Source: Natronococcus occultus SP4 (GTDB lineage: Archaea > Halobacteriota > Halobacteria > Halobacteriales > Natrialbaceae). Taken from it: DNA of 64,000 nucleotides. Under the pieces are notes generated by a model, which worked only from the letters and a program-made list of their open reading frames with translations, had not been told where the DNA came from and did not search any database. The position numbers and the translations under genes are program-made. Within the stretch, counting starts at the first letter, position 1, and each line of letters starts with the position of its first letter. The stretch spans positions 3,339,001 through 3,403,000 of the forward strand of contig NC_019974.1 in the NCBI RefSeq assembly GCF_000328685.1, read 5' to 3'. Positions 43,639 to 52,754 of the stretch are shown here, piece after piece.

Positions 43639-44973
43639 GTGCGCGTGATCATTGTCGGTGCCGGCGAGGTCGGCCAGTCGATCGCCGAAAACCTCCAGGA
43701 GTCCCACGACGTCGTCGTCATCGATCGGGACGAGGACGTCGTCGAGGAGCTCACGTACTCGATGGACGTCCTCGCGATCCGTGGCAACGGCACCGAGATC
43801 GCGACGCTGCGGGAGGCCGGTATCGAGGACGCCGACCTCGTGATCGCCTCCACCGACAACGACGAGTCCAACGTCGTGATCTGTGGCGCCGTCAAGACCG
43901 AAAGCGACGCGTTCACGATCGCCCGCGTGCGACGGCGAACGCTCCTCGAGACCTGGCAGGGAACCCAGGGCGCGTTCGGGGTCGATTTTATGGTCTGTAC
44001 GGACCTGCTGGCAGCCCAGACGATCTTCCGAATCTCCGGGCTGCCGGCGGCCCAGGACGTCAACATGTTCGCGGGCGGGCTCGTCCGCATGGCGGAGTTC
44101 GAGATCGGCCCGGACAGCCCCGTTGCCGATCTCTCCATCCAAGAAGCGGACTGTTACGACTCGATGACCTTCGCCGCGATCTTCCGTGACGGCGAGATGA
44201 TCGTCGCGAGCGGGGAGTCGATCATCCGTCCCGGCGATCGGGTCGTCGTCATCGGGAGCCCCGATTCGGTGAAGGGCTTTGCCTCGGACATCACCACGCC
44301 CGATCACGGCGAGAACCGAGAGATCGTCATCATCGGCGCCAGCGAGATCGGCTTCCAGACCGCCCGCGAGTTCGAGGACCACGGCTACGAGCCACGCCTG
44401 ATCGAACAGGACCACGATCGCGCCCGGGAGGTCGCGGAGGCGCTGCCGAACACGATGGTGATGGAAAGTGACGCCACCGACACTGACTTTCTCGTCAGGG
44501 AACACGTCGACGAAGCCGATCTCGTCGTGGCAGCACTGGACGGCGACGAGAAGAACCTCCTGGTCTCGCTGCTGGCCAAACGCCTCGGCGTCGATCGAAC
44601 GATCGCGGTGATCGAGAACCTCCAGTACGCCGACCTGTTCGAACAGGTCGGTGTCGACGTCGCGATCAATCCTCGCGAGGAGACCGCCGAGGAGATCATT
44701 CGATTCACGCACGCGGACCACACCGAGAAGATCGCGATGGTCGAACACGACCGTGCGGAGGTCATCGAGATCGAGGTCGGCGAGGACAGCGTCCTCACGA
44801 ACCGACCGATCACCGAGGCGACGGCCGACCTTCCCGAATCTGTCGTGATCGGTGCGATCTCTCGTGCCGGCGAGCTGATCACGCCGCGAGGAACGACCGT
44901 CGTCGAACCGGGCGACCACGTCGTCCTGTTCGTCGACGCGACGGTTCTCGATCGCGTCCTCGGGCTGCTGTAG
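43639..44973 (+). CDS. trkA: Potassium uptake regulatory protein TrkA (two RCK domains)
   Basis: The 444-residue protein starts from GTG at 43639 (MRVIIVGAGEVGQSIAENL). It has two RCK halves, each with a Rossmann nucleotide site (GAGEVG and the degenerate GASEIG) and a following TrkA-C domain (about 140-215 and 365-444). TrkA binds NAD(H) or nucleotides in the cytosol and gates a Trk/Ktr potassium channel. No trkH-type gene is in the window. The frame runs open upstream, but the GTG exactly opens the family sequence. Confidence 0.93.
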   Translation: MRVIIVGAGEVGQSIAENLQESHDVVVIDRDEDVVEELTYSMDVLAIRGNGTEIATLREAGIEDADLVIASTDNDESNVVICGAVKTESDAFTIARVRRRTLLETWQGTQGAFGVDFMVCTDLLAAQTIFRISGLPAAQDVNMFAGGLVRMAEFEIGPDSPVADLSIQEADCYDSMTFAAIFRDGEMIVASGESIIRPGDRVVVIGSPDSVKGFASDITTPDHGENREIVIIGASEIGFQTAREFEDHGYEPRLIEQDHDRAREVAEALPNTMVMESDATDTDFLVREHVDEADLVVAALDGDEKNLLVSLLAKRLGVDRTIAVIENLQYADLFEQVGVDVAINPREETAEEIIRFTHADHTEKIAMVEHDRAEVIEIEVGEDSVLTNRPITEATADLPESVVIGAISRAGELITPRGTTVVEPGDHVVLFVDATVLDRVLGLL

Positions 44974-45288
44974 TCGAGCCACGGATGAACCCATAGACGT
45001 CACCGCCGAAGCCTCTTTGAAAGAGGGTTGTAGATGCCGCTCCATCCTTCGAGCGGCACGTCAACATCATTAGAGAAGAGAGCTGATTTCGGCCCATTTA
45101 TCCCGACTAGGTAGCTTCATTCCAGTATGAACCATCGTTCGGTGCGCTCAGTTATTCGTCTCTGTTCGCGGGAAGTGACGAACGGATTCGATTACTGGGA
45201 AGGGTGGTCGGTGTGAGCCTCCACATCCGGACTCACGAGCAGTATCGAGCGGTCGACGCCTTCGTCTGTAACCTGACGAGGCACCACT
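44974..45288. other. Intergenic region with two palindromes downstream of trkA
   Basis: The 315-base gap contains CCTCTTT-G-AAAGAGG (45012-45026) and TGCCGCTC-8 bases-GAGCGGCA (45035-45058), both perfect inverted repeats. They may end trkA transcription or act as operators for the permease gene. A 29-residue frame at 45127-45216 is too short and featureless to call. Confidence 0.45.
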
Positions 45289-47652
45289 ATGAGTGACGAA
45301 GAACTCGCGAAGGACCTCGGGCTGATCTCGGCGCTGACGATCGGGATCGGGACGATGATCGGTGCGGGAATCTTCGTCCTGCCGGGGATCGCCGCCCAGG
45401 AGGCCGGCCCCGCGGTCGTTCTCTCGTTTATTATCGGCGGAATGATCGCGATCATCAACGCCCTCTCGGTGAGCGAACTCGGGACCGCGATGCCGAAAGC
45501 CGGCGGTGCGTACTACTATATCAATCGCGCTCTCGGCCCGCTGTTCGGCTCGATCTCTGGGATGGGCGACTGGATCGGGCTCGCGTTCGCCAGCGCCTTC
45601 TACTCGATCGGATTCGGTGGCTACCTCGCGGATCTGCTCGATGGCGTCGTCGTCTCGATCCCCGGGCTCGGGTCGGTCGCCTTGCTGCCGACGGTCGCGC
45701 TCGGCCCGTTCACGTTAAACGAGATCCAGATCGGCGCGGTGATCGCCGGCGCGATCTTCGTCGGCGTCAACTACGTCGGCGCCAAGGAGACCGGGAGCAT
45801 CCAGACGGTGATCGTCACCCTGCTACTCGGTATCCTGACGATTTTTGCGATCGTCGGCTTTTTCTCGTTCGACTGGGCAACGGTGACGGCCGAGGGCGGC
45901 CTGGCACCGGAGGGAACAGGTTCGATCCTTCCCGGCGCCGCGCTCGTGTTCGTCTCCTATCTCGGCTATGCGAAGATCGCGACCGTCGGGGAAGAGCTCA
46001 AGAACCCCGGCCGGAATCTCCCTATCGCAATCGTCGGCAGCGTCGCAATCGTGATGGTCATCTACACGATCCTCGTCGGACTCCTGATGGGCGTAATCCC
46101 TCACAGCGAATTCTTCCTCGACCAGGTCGAAGAGGCCCCGATGTCGTACGCCGCCGAGACCGTCTTCGCCTACGAGTTCGCGGTCGCCGGGGTCGAGATT
46201 CCGATCCTCGGTGTCGGCGTCACTTCGATCACGATTGCTGCGCTGCTGGCGACGGCCTCGAGCGCGAACGCCTCGATCCTCGCATCGGCCCGGATCAACT
46301 TCGCGATGGGTCGGGACAAGATCGTCACCGACTGGCTCAACGAGATCCACCCTAACTACGCGACGCCGTACCGCTCGATCGCCCTGACCGGACTGATGAT
46401 CATCGTCTTCATCATCGCGCTCGGCGAAACGGTCGAGATTCTTTCGAGCGCAGCGAGCGTCCTCCATCTCGTCGTCTACGCGCTGATTAACGTCTCGCTG
46501 ATCGTCTTCCGCGAGGCCGACGTCCCGGAGTACGATCCCGACTTCGAGGTGCCGTTCTACCCGTTCACACCGATCGCCGGCTTCGTGCTCTCGCTCGCGC
46601 TGATCTACTTCATGGACAACATGGCGACCCTGATCGGCGGCGTCTTCGTCGCGTTCGCGATCGTCTGGTACTTCTTTTATGCCCGCGACAAAACGGATCG
46701 CCAGGGGATCCTCAGCAGCTACATCCTCGACCGCTCCGATGAGATGCCCGATCCAGCAGTCTCCGCCGTCAGCGCAGTCAAACCGCGTGGCGAAGCTGAG
46801 GACGACGCCGGTCCGCGGGTCATGGTTGCGATCGCGAACCCACGAACCGAACACGCATTGATCACGCTCGGCAGCGCCCTAGCTCGGGCCAAGGGCGGCT
46901 CCGTCCTCGCGACCCATATCGTCCAGGTGCCCGATCAGACCCCGCTCCAGAAGGGTGCCGAGCAAATCGACCAGATTAGCGCCGAATCCGAACGACTGCT
47001 TGCCGACGCCCGGGACTCCGCGGAGACGTTCGGGGCCGACGTCGAGACGAAAACGATCGTCTCGCATCGTTCTTTCGAGGAGGTGTTCGACGCCGCCGAC
47101 ACCTATGATGTCGACACGGTCGTCATGGGCTGGGGCGGCTCGACCGTCGGCGAGGGCCGAGTTGAGCGCCCCCTCGACGAACTCACGCACGAACTGCCGT
47201 GTGACTTCATCGTCCTCGATGGCGAGGACGTGGCTGCCGAGCGGATTCTCGTTCCGACCGCTGGCGGGGAGGGCTCGGAGGTCAGTGCCGCCGTTGCACG
47301 CGCGCTTCGAGCCGAGTACGGCGGCGAGATCAGTCTGTTACACGTCGTCGACGACCCCGACGAGCGCGAGGACGGTGAGGCCTTCCTCGAGGAGTGGGCC
47401 GCCGAGCAGGATCTCGGAGACGCGACGCGGATCGTCGACGACTCCGGCGATGTCGGCGCGGCGATCGAGCGGGCCGCGGCCGACCACTCGATGGTGATCC
47501 TCGGTGCAACCCGGCGTGGACTCCTCTCGCGGCTCGTCCGGGGGTCCCTGGTCTTCGATGTCGCGACGGATCTCGACGTTCCGGTCTTGCTCGCCGAGAA
47601 ACAGAGCGACCGGTCGGTCCGCGCTCGCGTCCTCGGCGAGCAGGAGGACTGA
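45289..47652 (+). CDS. APC-family amino acid permease fused to Usp domains
   Basis: The 787-residue protein has about 12 helices in residues 1-460. The APC helix-1 glycine motif is GTMIGAGIFVLPG and the conserved stretch LVFVSYLGYAKIATVGEELKNPGRN follows. After helix 12 come two Usp-like domains (about 505-635 and 645-780; MVAIANPRTEHALITLGSAL, RILVPTAGGEGSEVS and VILGATRRGLLSRLVRGS). It probably imports amino acids or amines with nucleotide-linked regulation. Substrate unknown. The ATG at 45289 begins MSDEELAKDLG just before helix 1. Confidence 0.88.
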   Translation: MSDEELAKDLGLISALTIGIGTMIGAGIFVLPGIAAQEAGPAVVLSFIIGGMIAIINALSVSELGTAMPKAGGAYYYINRALGPLFGSISGMGDWIGLAFASAFYSIGFGGYLADLLDGVVVSIPGLGSVALLPTVALGPFTLNEIQIGAVIAGAIFVGVNYVGAKETGSIQTVIVTLLLGILTIFAIVGFFSFDWATVTAEGGLAPEGTGSILPGAALVFVSYLGYAKIATVGEELKNPGRNLPIAIVGSVAIVMVIYTILVGLLMGVIPHSEFFLDQVEEAPMSYAAETVFAYEFAVAGVEIPILGVGVTSITIAALLATASSANASILASARINFAMGRDKIVTDWLNEIHPNYATPYRSIALTGLMIIVFIIALGETVEILSSAASVLHLVVYALINVSLIVFREADVPEYDPDFEVPFYPFTPIAGFVLSLALIYFMDNMATLIGGVFVAFAIVWYFFYARDKTDRQGILSSYILDRSDEMPDPAVSAVSAVKPRGEAEDDAGPRVMVAIANPRTEHALITLGSALARAKGGSVLATHIVQVPDQTPLQKGAEQIDQISAESERLLADARDSAETFGADVETKTIVSHRSFEEVFDAADTYDVDTVVMGWGGSTVGEGRVERPLDELTHELPCDFIVLDGEDVAAERILVPTAGGEGSEVSAAVARALRAEYGGEISLLHVVDDPDEREDGEAFLEEWAAEQDLGDATRIVDDSGDVGAAIERAAADHSMVILGATRRGLLSRLVRGSLVFDVATDLDVPVLLAEKQSDRSVRARVLGEQED

Positions 47653-47903
47653 GTTCGGTCGCCGACCCGAACGGGTTCGTTTTTACGGATCGTTGGCCGA
47701 AAACTCTCACGGAGACCGTCATGTGAGTGGAACACAAGCGACAGAAAAAAGGCCCCACACTCCAACTGGCGCCTGATGGAGCGAAACGCGGGAGCTCGAA
47801 ACCGTCGGTCGAGATCGAAGATATTCGCCCGACAGCGTGCAGCGACGGGAATCCAGCAGGGGCGTTTCCAAATAGATAAGTGCCCGCGGAAACCATCGAC
47901 CGA

Positions 47904-47911
47904 CATATAAG
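47904..47911 (+). promoter_or_regulatory. TATA box of the cytochrome oxidase operon
   Basis: CATATAAG lies about 20 bases ahead of the GTG at 47927. It indicates a transcript starting at or very near that GTG and so supports the GTG start of coxB. Confidence 0.6.
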
Positions 47912-47926
47912 CGGTCTTCAAACGAG

Positions 47927-48808
47927 GTGAACACAATCTTCAGCGAAGCTATGATCCCCATGGAGGTGCAAACGCGCGTTGACGTCTTCGAGCAGATTTT
48001 CCTGGTCTTTCTTGGACTCGGAACGCTCGTCGGCGTCGTCGTCGTCGCGTACACCTTGTACAACGCGTACAAGTACCGTGATGGCGCCGCGAAGACAGCC
48101 GACAAGGATACACCGACACTCGGGGAGTTACCGACAGGAGGAGCGGGTGGAAAGAAACTGTTCCTATCGTTCGGCCTGAGCGCGATCATCGTGATCTCGC
48201 TTGTGGTCTGGACGTACGGAATGCTGTTGTACGTCGAAGATCCGGGCGACGACATACCCCAGGAGGACGCCATCGAGGTCGACGTCGTAGGTGACGGGTT
48301 CGCCTGGTTCTTCGAGTACGAGAACGGAGCCGAATCGACGAACACGATGACCGTTCCGGAGGACACGCCGGTGTGGATCAACGTTACCGGTGGCGACGTC
48401 TGGCACACGTTCGGCATCTCAGACTTACGCGTGAAAGCCGACGCGATCCCCGGCGAGAACGACGAGACGTGGTTCATGGCCGAAGAGGCCGGTGAAACCC
48501 ACGAGATCGAGTGCTTCGAACTCTGCGGTGACGGCCACTCCCAGATGACCGGGACGGTCGAAGTCGTCGAGGAAGAGGAGTTCGAGGAGTTCCTCGAAGA
48601 GGAAGCGCCGGACGAAGATGAGAACGGTGACGACGAAGAGAACGGCGCCGATGAAGAAGAGAACGGCGCTGACGACGAGGAGAACGGCGACGACGCCGAT
48701 GACGAGAACGGTGATGACGAAGAGAACGGTGACGACGCCGACGACGATGAAGAGAACGGCGACGACGAAGACACTGACGAGGACGCCGACGACGGAGGTG
48801 ACGTCTGA
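47927..48808 (+). CDS. coxB: Cytochrome c oxidase subunit II (CuA)
   Basis: The 293-residue protein begins at a GTG (MNTIFSEAMIPMEVQTRVDVF). It has two membrane helices (about 22-45 and 78-102), then a cupredoxin domain with CuA ligands His160, Cys196, Cys200, His204 and Met207 (CFELCGDGHSQM). The last 70 residues are an acidic tail of repeated ENGDD/ENGAD units. Subunit II accepts electrons from a periplasmic copper or haem protein. Its stop overlaps the coxA-coxC start by one base (TGATG). Assembly help is likely from the sco-tlpA-ccdA genes at 8.3-10.4 kb. Confidence 0.93.
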   Translation: MNTIFSEAMIPMEVQTRVDVFEQIFLVFLGLGTLVGVVVVAYTLYNAYKYRDGAAKTADKDTPTLGELPTGGAGGKKLFLSFGLSAIIVISLVVWTYGMLLYVEDPGDDIPQEDAIEVDVVGDGFAWFFEYENGAESTNTMTVPEDTPVWINVTGGDVWHTFGISDLRVKADAIPGENDETWFMAEEAGETHEIECFELCGDGHSQMTGTVEVVEEEEFEEFLEEEAPDEDENGDDEENGADEEENGADDEENGDDADDENGDDEENGDDADDDEENGDDEDTDEDADDGGDV

Positions 48809-51291
48809 TGAGTGACCTCCCGCCGATGACGTCGGTCAAGCGGTGGCTGGTGACGACCAACCACAAGGACGTCGGGATCCTCTACATCGTGACCGCCCTG
48901 TTCTTCCTGGTCGTGGGCGGCGTGATGGCGCTACTGTTCCGGGCGCATCTCTGGGAGAGCGGCGGAACCGGCCTGCTCACCGACAACCAGTTCAACCAGG
49001 CGGTCTCGACCCACGGTTTGCTGATGGTGTTCTGGTTCCTCTCGCCGATCGCCTCCGGGTTCGCGAACTACCTCGTCCCCTTACAGATCGGGGCGAAGGA
49101 CCTCGCCTTCCCGCGACTGAACGCCCTGAGCTACTGGTTCTACCTGTTCTCGGGGATTCTCCTGGGGATTTCGTTCTTCCAGGGTGGCTCGTGGTCTGCC
49201 GGCTGGACGATGTACGCGCCGCTGAACGTGCCGACGTACACGCCGGCACTCGAGGCGACGACCGGTGGTAACGCGACGATCCTCGCGTTGATGCTGTTTG
49301 TCTTCTCGATTACGATCGGGACGGTCAACTTCCTCGTAACGATCCATCGCTCGCGCGCGGAGGGACTCGGCCTGTGGAACATGCCGCTTTTCACCTGGTC
49401 GTGGCTGCTGACCGTCTGGATGATGCTGTTCGCGTTCGCAGCACTGCTTGCCGCGTTGCTGTTGCTCTCTGTCGATCGGCTGTTCCTGACACAGTACTTC
49501 GCGACCGACCAGGGGTCGGGCTTGCTGTGGGCCCACCTGTTCTGGTTCTTCGGGCATCCGGAGGTGTACATCGTCTTCTTCCCCGCGCTGGGGATCATGT
49601 TCGAGACGTTCCAGACCTTCACCGGACGCCGGCTCGTCGGCCGGAAGTGGGTCATCATCGCGATGGTCCTCGTTGCGGTGCAGTCGTTCCTGGTCTGGAT
49701 GCACCACATGTTCCTGACGACCATCAACTTAGAGATCAAGACCCTGATGATGGCAACGACCATCGGGATCTCGTTACCCTTCGACCTGATGGTCTTCGCG
49801 CTGATCTACACGATGGTCAAGGGACGGGTTCGGTTCACGACGCCGTTCCTCTTTAGCCTCGGCGCGCTCGTGTTGTTCATCCTGGGCGGTATCACTGGGG
49901 TGTTCCTCGGCGCCGTCGTGCTTGACTACGAGTTCCGGGGCACCTACTGGGTCGTCGCTCACTTCCACTACGTGATGGTCTCGGGGGTCACCGCTCTGAT
50001 CGGCGGCCTCTACTACTGGTGGCCGAAGATCACCGGGAAGATGTACTCCGAGACGCTGGGCAAGCTCAGCTTCGCGGTCTACTTCATCGGGTTCAACATG
50101 CTGTACTTCCCGATGTTCCTCGCCTGGGAGACGCCCCGCCGTGTCTTCCACTTCGCCGAGGGGACCGAGATCTACCACCAGGTCGCAACCGTCGGCGCCT
50201 TCGTTCTGGGTGCCGGCGTGTTGCTCGTCTTCGGGACGCTCGCGTACAGCTTCGTCGCTGGACCGCGAGCGCCCGAGAACCCCTGGGAGTTCTCACGGAC
50301 CGCTGAGTGGGCGATCCCCTCGCCCCCGCCGCTCGAAAACTGGGACGGCCGTCCCAGCTACGCCAGCGGCTCTCTCGAGTTCGTCGACGACTCGAAGGCT
50401 GCGACCGATGGTGGCGTCGCACAGGGAGAGGATACGGTCCCGAAGACGGCCGGCTCTCACGAGGAAGAACACGCCGACCACGCCAGCATCTGGCCGCTGG
50501 GGATCGGTATCGGTCTGTTCACGTTCTTCCTCGGCCTCTCGGGTCTGACGCCGTACGCCGTCGAGTTCGCCGAGGGAACCGGCGTCCCGCCGGAGGGTCT
50601 CACCGGAACGGCAGCCGACCCGAACATCATCTATCCGGTGATCACCGCCCTCGGGCTAGCGATCATGGCCTACACGTTGTTCAAGTTCGGCGTCGAGCAG
50701 TTCAACGTCCCCGAGATGGCTATCGCCGAGCGCTGGCCGTTCGGCGGCGTCGGTAACACGAAGTTCGGCGTCTGGGTGTTCCTCGCTTCGGACGTCGTCG
50801 TCTTCGGTGCCGCGATCGGGGCGTTCGTCTTCATGCGCCTTCACACCGGCTGGGGTGACTGGGAGACGATTCCGTTCGCCTCCTGGCCCGGCCTGCTGAA
50901 CACGTACGTCCTGCTGACCTCGAGCTTCACGGTCATCCTCGCGCTCGTGATGGCCGAACGCAAGAACAAGCGAGGACTGCTCGCGACGCTGGGGGCGACC
51001 CTTGCGCTCGGGCTCACGTTCATGAGCGTGAAGGCTTACGAGTACGCCTACAAGTTCAACATCGACGAGTACTGGTGGACCAGCATCGAGCACTCCATCT
51101 ACTTCGTTACGACCGGGCTACACGCCCTGCACGTGATCCTCGGGCTGTTGATCGCCATCTTCATGATCTATCGGGTCTGGTCGATCGACGCCTACCTCGA
51201 GGACCACCGACCGGTGGAGTTCTTCGGTCTCTACTGGCACTTCGTCGACATCGTCTGGGTCATCCTCTTCCCGCTGTTCTACCTGATGTAG
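48808..51291 (+). CDS. coxAC: Cytochrome c oxidase subunit I-III fusion
   Basis: The 827-residue protein has a subunit I part (about 1-500, 12 helices). It includes VSTHGLLMVFWFLSP (haem ligand His), the CuB/cross-link motif GHPEVY (His250, Tyr254), HHMF and VVAHFHYVM with the haem a and a3 ligands. After an acidic linker (about 500-560) comes a subunit III part with about seven helices (FGVWVFLASDVVVFGA, ending LYWHFVDIVWVILFPLFYL). It reduces oxygen to water and pumps protons. Such I-III fusions are known in haloarchaea and some bacteria. Confidence 0.94.
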   Translation: MSDLPPMTSVKRWLVTTNHKDVGILYIVTALFFLVVGGVMALLFRAHLWESGGTGLLTDNQFNQAVSTHGLLMVFWFLSPIASGFANYLVPLQIGAKDLAFPRLNALSYWFYLFSGILLGISFFQGGSWSAGWTMYAPLNVPTYTPALEATTGGNATILALMLFVFSITIGTVNFLVTIHRSRAEGLGLWNMPLFTWSWLLTVWMMLFAFAALLAALLLLSVDRLFLTQYFATDQGSGLLWAHLFWFFGHPEVYIVFFPALGIMFETFQTFTGRRLVGRKWVIIAMVLVAVQSFLVWMHHMFLTTINLEIKTLMMATTIGISLPFDLMVFALIYTMVKGRVRFTTPFLFSLGALVLFILGGITGVFLGAVVLDYEFRGTYWVVAHFHYVMVSGVTALIGGLYYWWPKITGKMYSETLGKLSFAVYFIGFNMLYFPMFLAWETPRRVFHFAEGTEIYHQVATVGAFVLGAGVLLVFGTLAYSFVAGPRAPENPWEFSRTAEWAIPSPPPLENWDGRPSYASGSLEFVDDSKAATDGGVAQGEDTVPKTAGSHEEEHADHASIWPLGIGIGLFTFFLGLSGLTPYAVEFAEGTGVPPEGLTGTAADPNIIYPVITALGLAIMAYTLFKFGVEQFNVPEMAIAERWPFGGVGNTKFGVWVFLASDVVVFGAAIGAFVFMRLHTGWGDWETIPFASWPGLLNTYVLLTSSFTVILALVMAERKNKRGLLATLGATLALGLTFMSVKAYEYAYKFNIDEYWWTSIEHSIYFVTTGLHALHVILGLLIAIFMIYRVWSIDAYLEDHRPVEFFGLYWHFVDIVWVILFPLFYLM

Positions 51292-51827
51292 CGGCTCTCC
51301 GCTACACGCTTCGAATCGACTTCCAATCGCTTCGTCGACGACTCTTTTGCTGTCCTCGCGTTCTTGAGCCACGCGGCCGTCAGTCGCTCGACGCCGCGAC
51401 GTGGCGTCCTGTGGCCCGCTGTCGCTCCTGACGACGCATCCACGACCGACCGATAGCCGTCTGGGCCGGACAGACGGTGATATCAGGCTTCGGTCGGACT
51501 ACGATCAGCCGCGTGACGTCGCCGAGACGCGTCGACGCCGCTTCGGTAGGCCGGATAGACGACCGCGTCGTCACACACTACACAGACGGCCAGAGCCACG
51601 CGTAAGTGTCGGGCAGCTCGTCGCTTCCAAGACGTCGGAGGCTCCCCGCGTCCTCGACACGCCACACGAACCGGTGCCGAGCCCCAGTCGAGGACGCGAC
51701 GCGGATCGGAGTTCGTGACACGTCGGGGCCGAGCCGACCGAACGTGATCGCACCGCGGCGCTCGATCTCGAACTGGCATCGGACGCATGAGGAAGGTATA
51801 AGTGTCCCACACACGCATTCCTCATCA
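51292..51827. other. Intergenic region between coxAC and the subunit IV gene
   Basis: This 536-base region has no supportable gene; its frames are Arg/Ser-rich and mutually overlapping. The end holds the TATA-like GTATAAG (51796-51802), 26 bases ahead of the ATG at 51828, which points to a separate leaderless promoter for the subunit IV gene. Confidence 0.5.
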
Positions 51828-52094
51828 ATGGCCGACGTCCGTACGTACACCCTCATCTACGTCGTACTGCTGGTGTTGGGTACCGGGAAGTTCGTGTTCT
51901 TCCAATTCCCCGAGATATTTCCGGAGGCAGCCGCGATCGGTGGGACCATAATTCTCGCCGTCATCAAGGTACTGCTGATCGCCGCCTACTACCAGCACCT
52001 CATCGAGGAACCGCGCTCGATCACGTACATGATGGGAATCGCCGTGTTCATGGTGTTCCTGCTGACCATCGCAGCGGGATACTCGATCCAGTAA
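51828..52094 (+). CDS. Cytochrome c oxidase subunit IV-like protein
   Basis: The 88-residue protein starts MADVRTYTLIYVVLLVLGTGK and has three membrane helices (about 8-25, 32-52 and 62-85), with LIAAYYQHLIEEPRSITYM between the last two. This matches small prokaryotic cytochrome c oxidase subunit IV (CtaF/CoxD) proteins, which stabilise the oxidase. It is on its own promoter downstream of coxAC. The ATG at 51828 is chosen from the TATA spacing; the frame is open further upstream. Confidence 0.8.
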   Translation: MADVRTYTLIYVVLLVLGTGKFVFFQFPEIFPEAAAIGGTIILAVIKVLLIAAYYQHLIEEPRSITYMMGIAVFMVFLLTIAAGYSIQ

Positions 52095-52754
52095 GCGATT
52101 CTTCGACCTTCTCTTCGGCGCCCGTTCCCGATGAGCGTCGGCTCCGTCGACCGAGACGGATATGGCGCGACTGCGTTTCGGCCCCAAATTGACCGCTATG
52201 GCTCTCGATAGGACGATGGCGCCCGTGGAGGCTGTTCGGCCGATGTCGGCCTAGAACGCTCGTGGACCGTCTGTGAGCGACTCCATCGCCGTCACTCTGC
52301 GGTCTTCGTGATACCGACGCGTTCAGAAGACTCGGGTCCGACAGGGCCGAGTTCGGCGCGACGAGACGTGGACTTCGGGGGGATCGAGTCGGTGTGTTCG
52401 AACGCGAGAGACCTATTCTCGGGACTACGGGACCGAATCGTTCCCCGGCATCGAAACGACGGCCGAAGCGAGAACGATCCGGATCGCTTTCGGCAGAGCA
52501 TCGGAAGAGCCACAGCGGTCGACCGAGAACGCCGGTCGCTGACCGATACGGCGCCACGACCCGGAACAGCGGGACCGGTCGTCTTACGGTCCTCTCGTCG
52601 CCGACGCTCCGATGTGGCCACTGACGCTGGAACGGTCGACGATCCGCCGCGACGAGAGCGTTGCTCGTCGTCCGAGGAGTCGGCACTACGGTAGTCCACT
52701 GTGTGCGGACACGGCCCGTCGCACAGCTCGAAGAAAGAAACGGCGAGGACTCGG
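52095..52754. other. Intergenic region between the subunit IV gene and secY
   Basis: This 660-base stretch has overlapping frames on both strands, but none has motifs, a promoter at the right distance, or halophilic composition. At the secY end the minus strand carries TTTCTTTCTT (52731-52742), a plausible terminator tract for the ribosomal operon. Confidence 0.5.

Noticed and set aside
43336-45045. 569-residue open frame on the minus strand
   Set aside because: It is antisense to trkA, which has a complete TrkA sequence.
48598-48808. Frameshift at the end of coxB
   Set aside because: The acidic repeat tail looked like noise, but the frame stays open and ends in the expected TGATG overlap with coxAC.
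52292-52699. 135-residue open frame between the subunit IV gene and secY
   Set aside because: It is Ser/Arg-rich, lacks a promoter or Shine-Dalgarno, and overlaps an equally unconvincing frame on the other strand.
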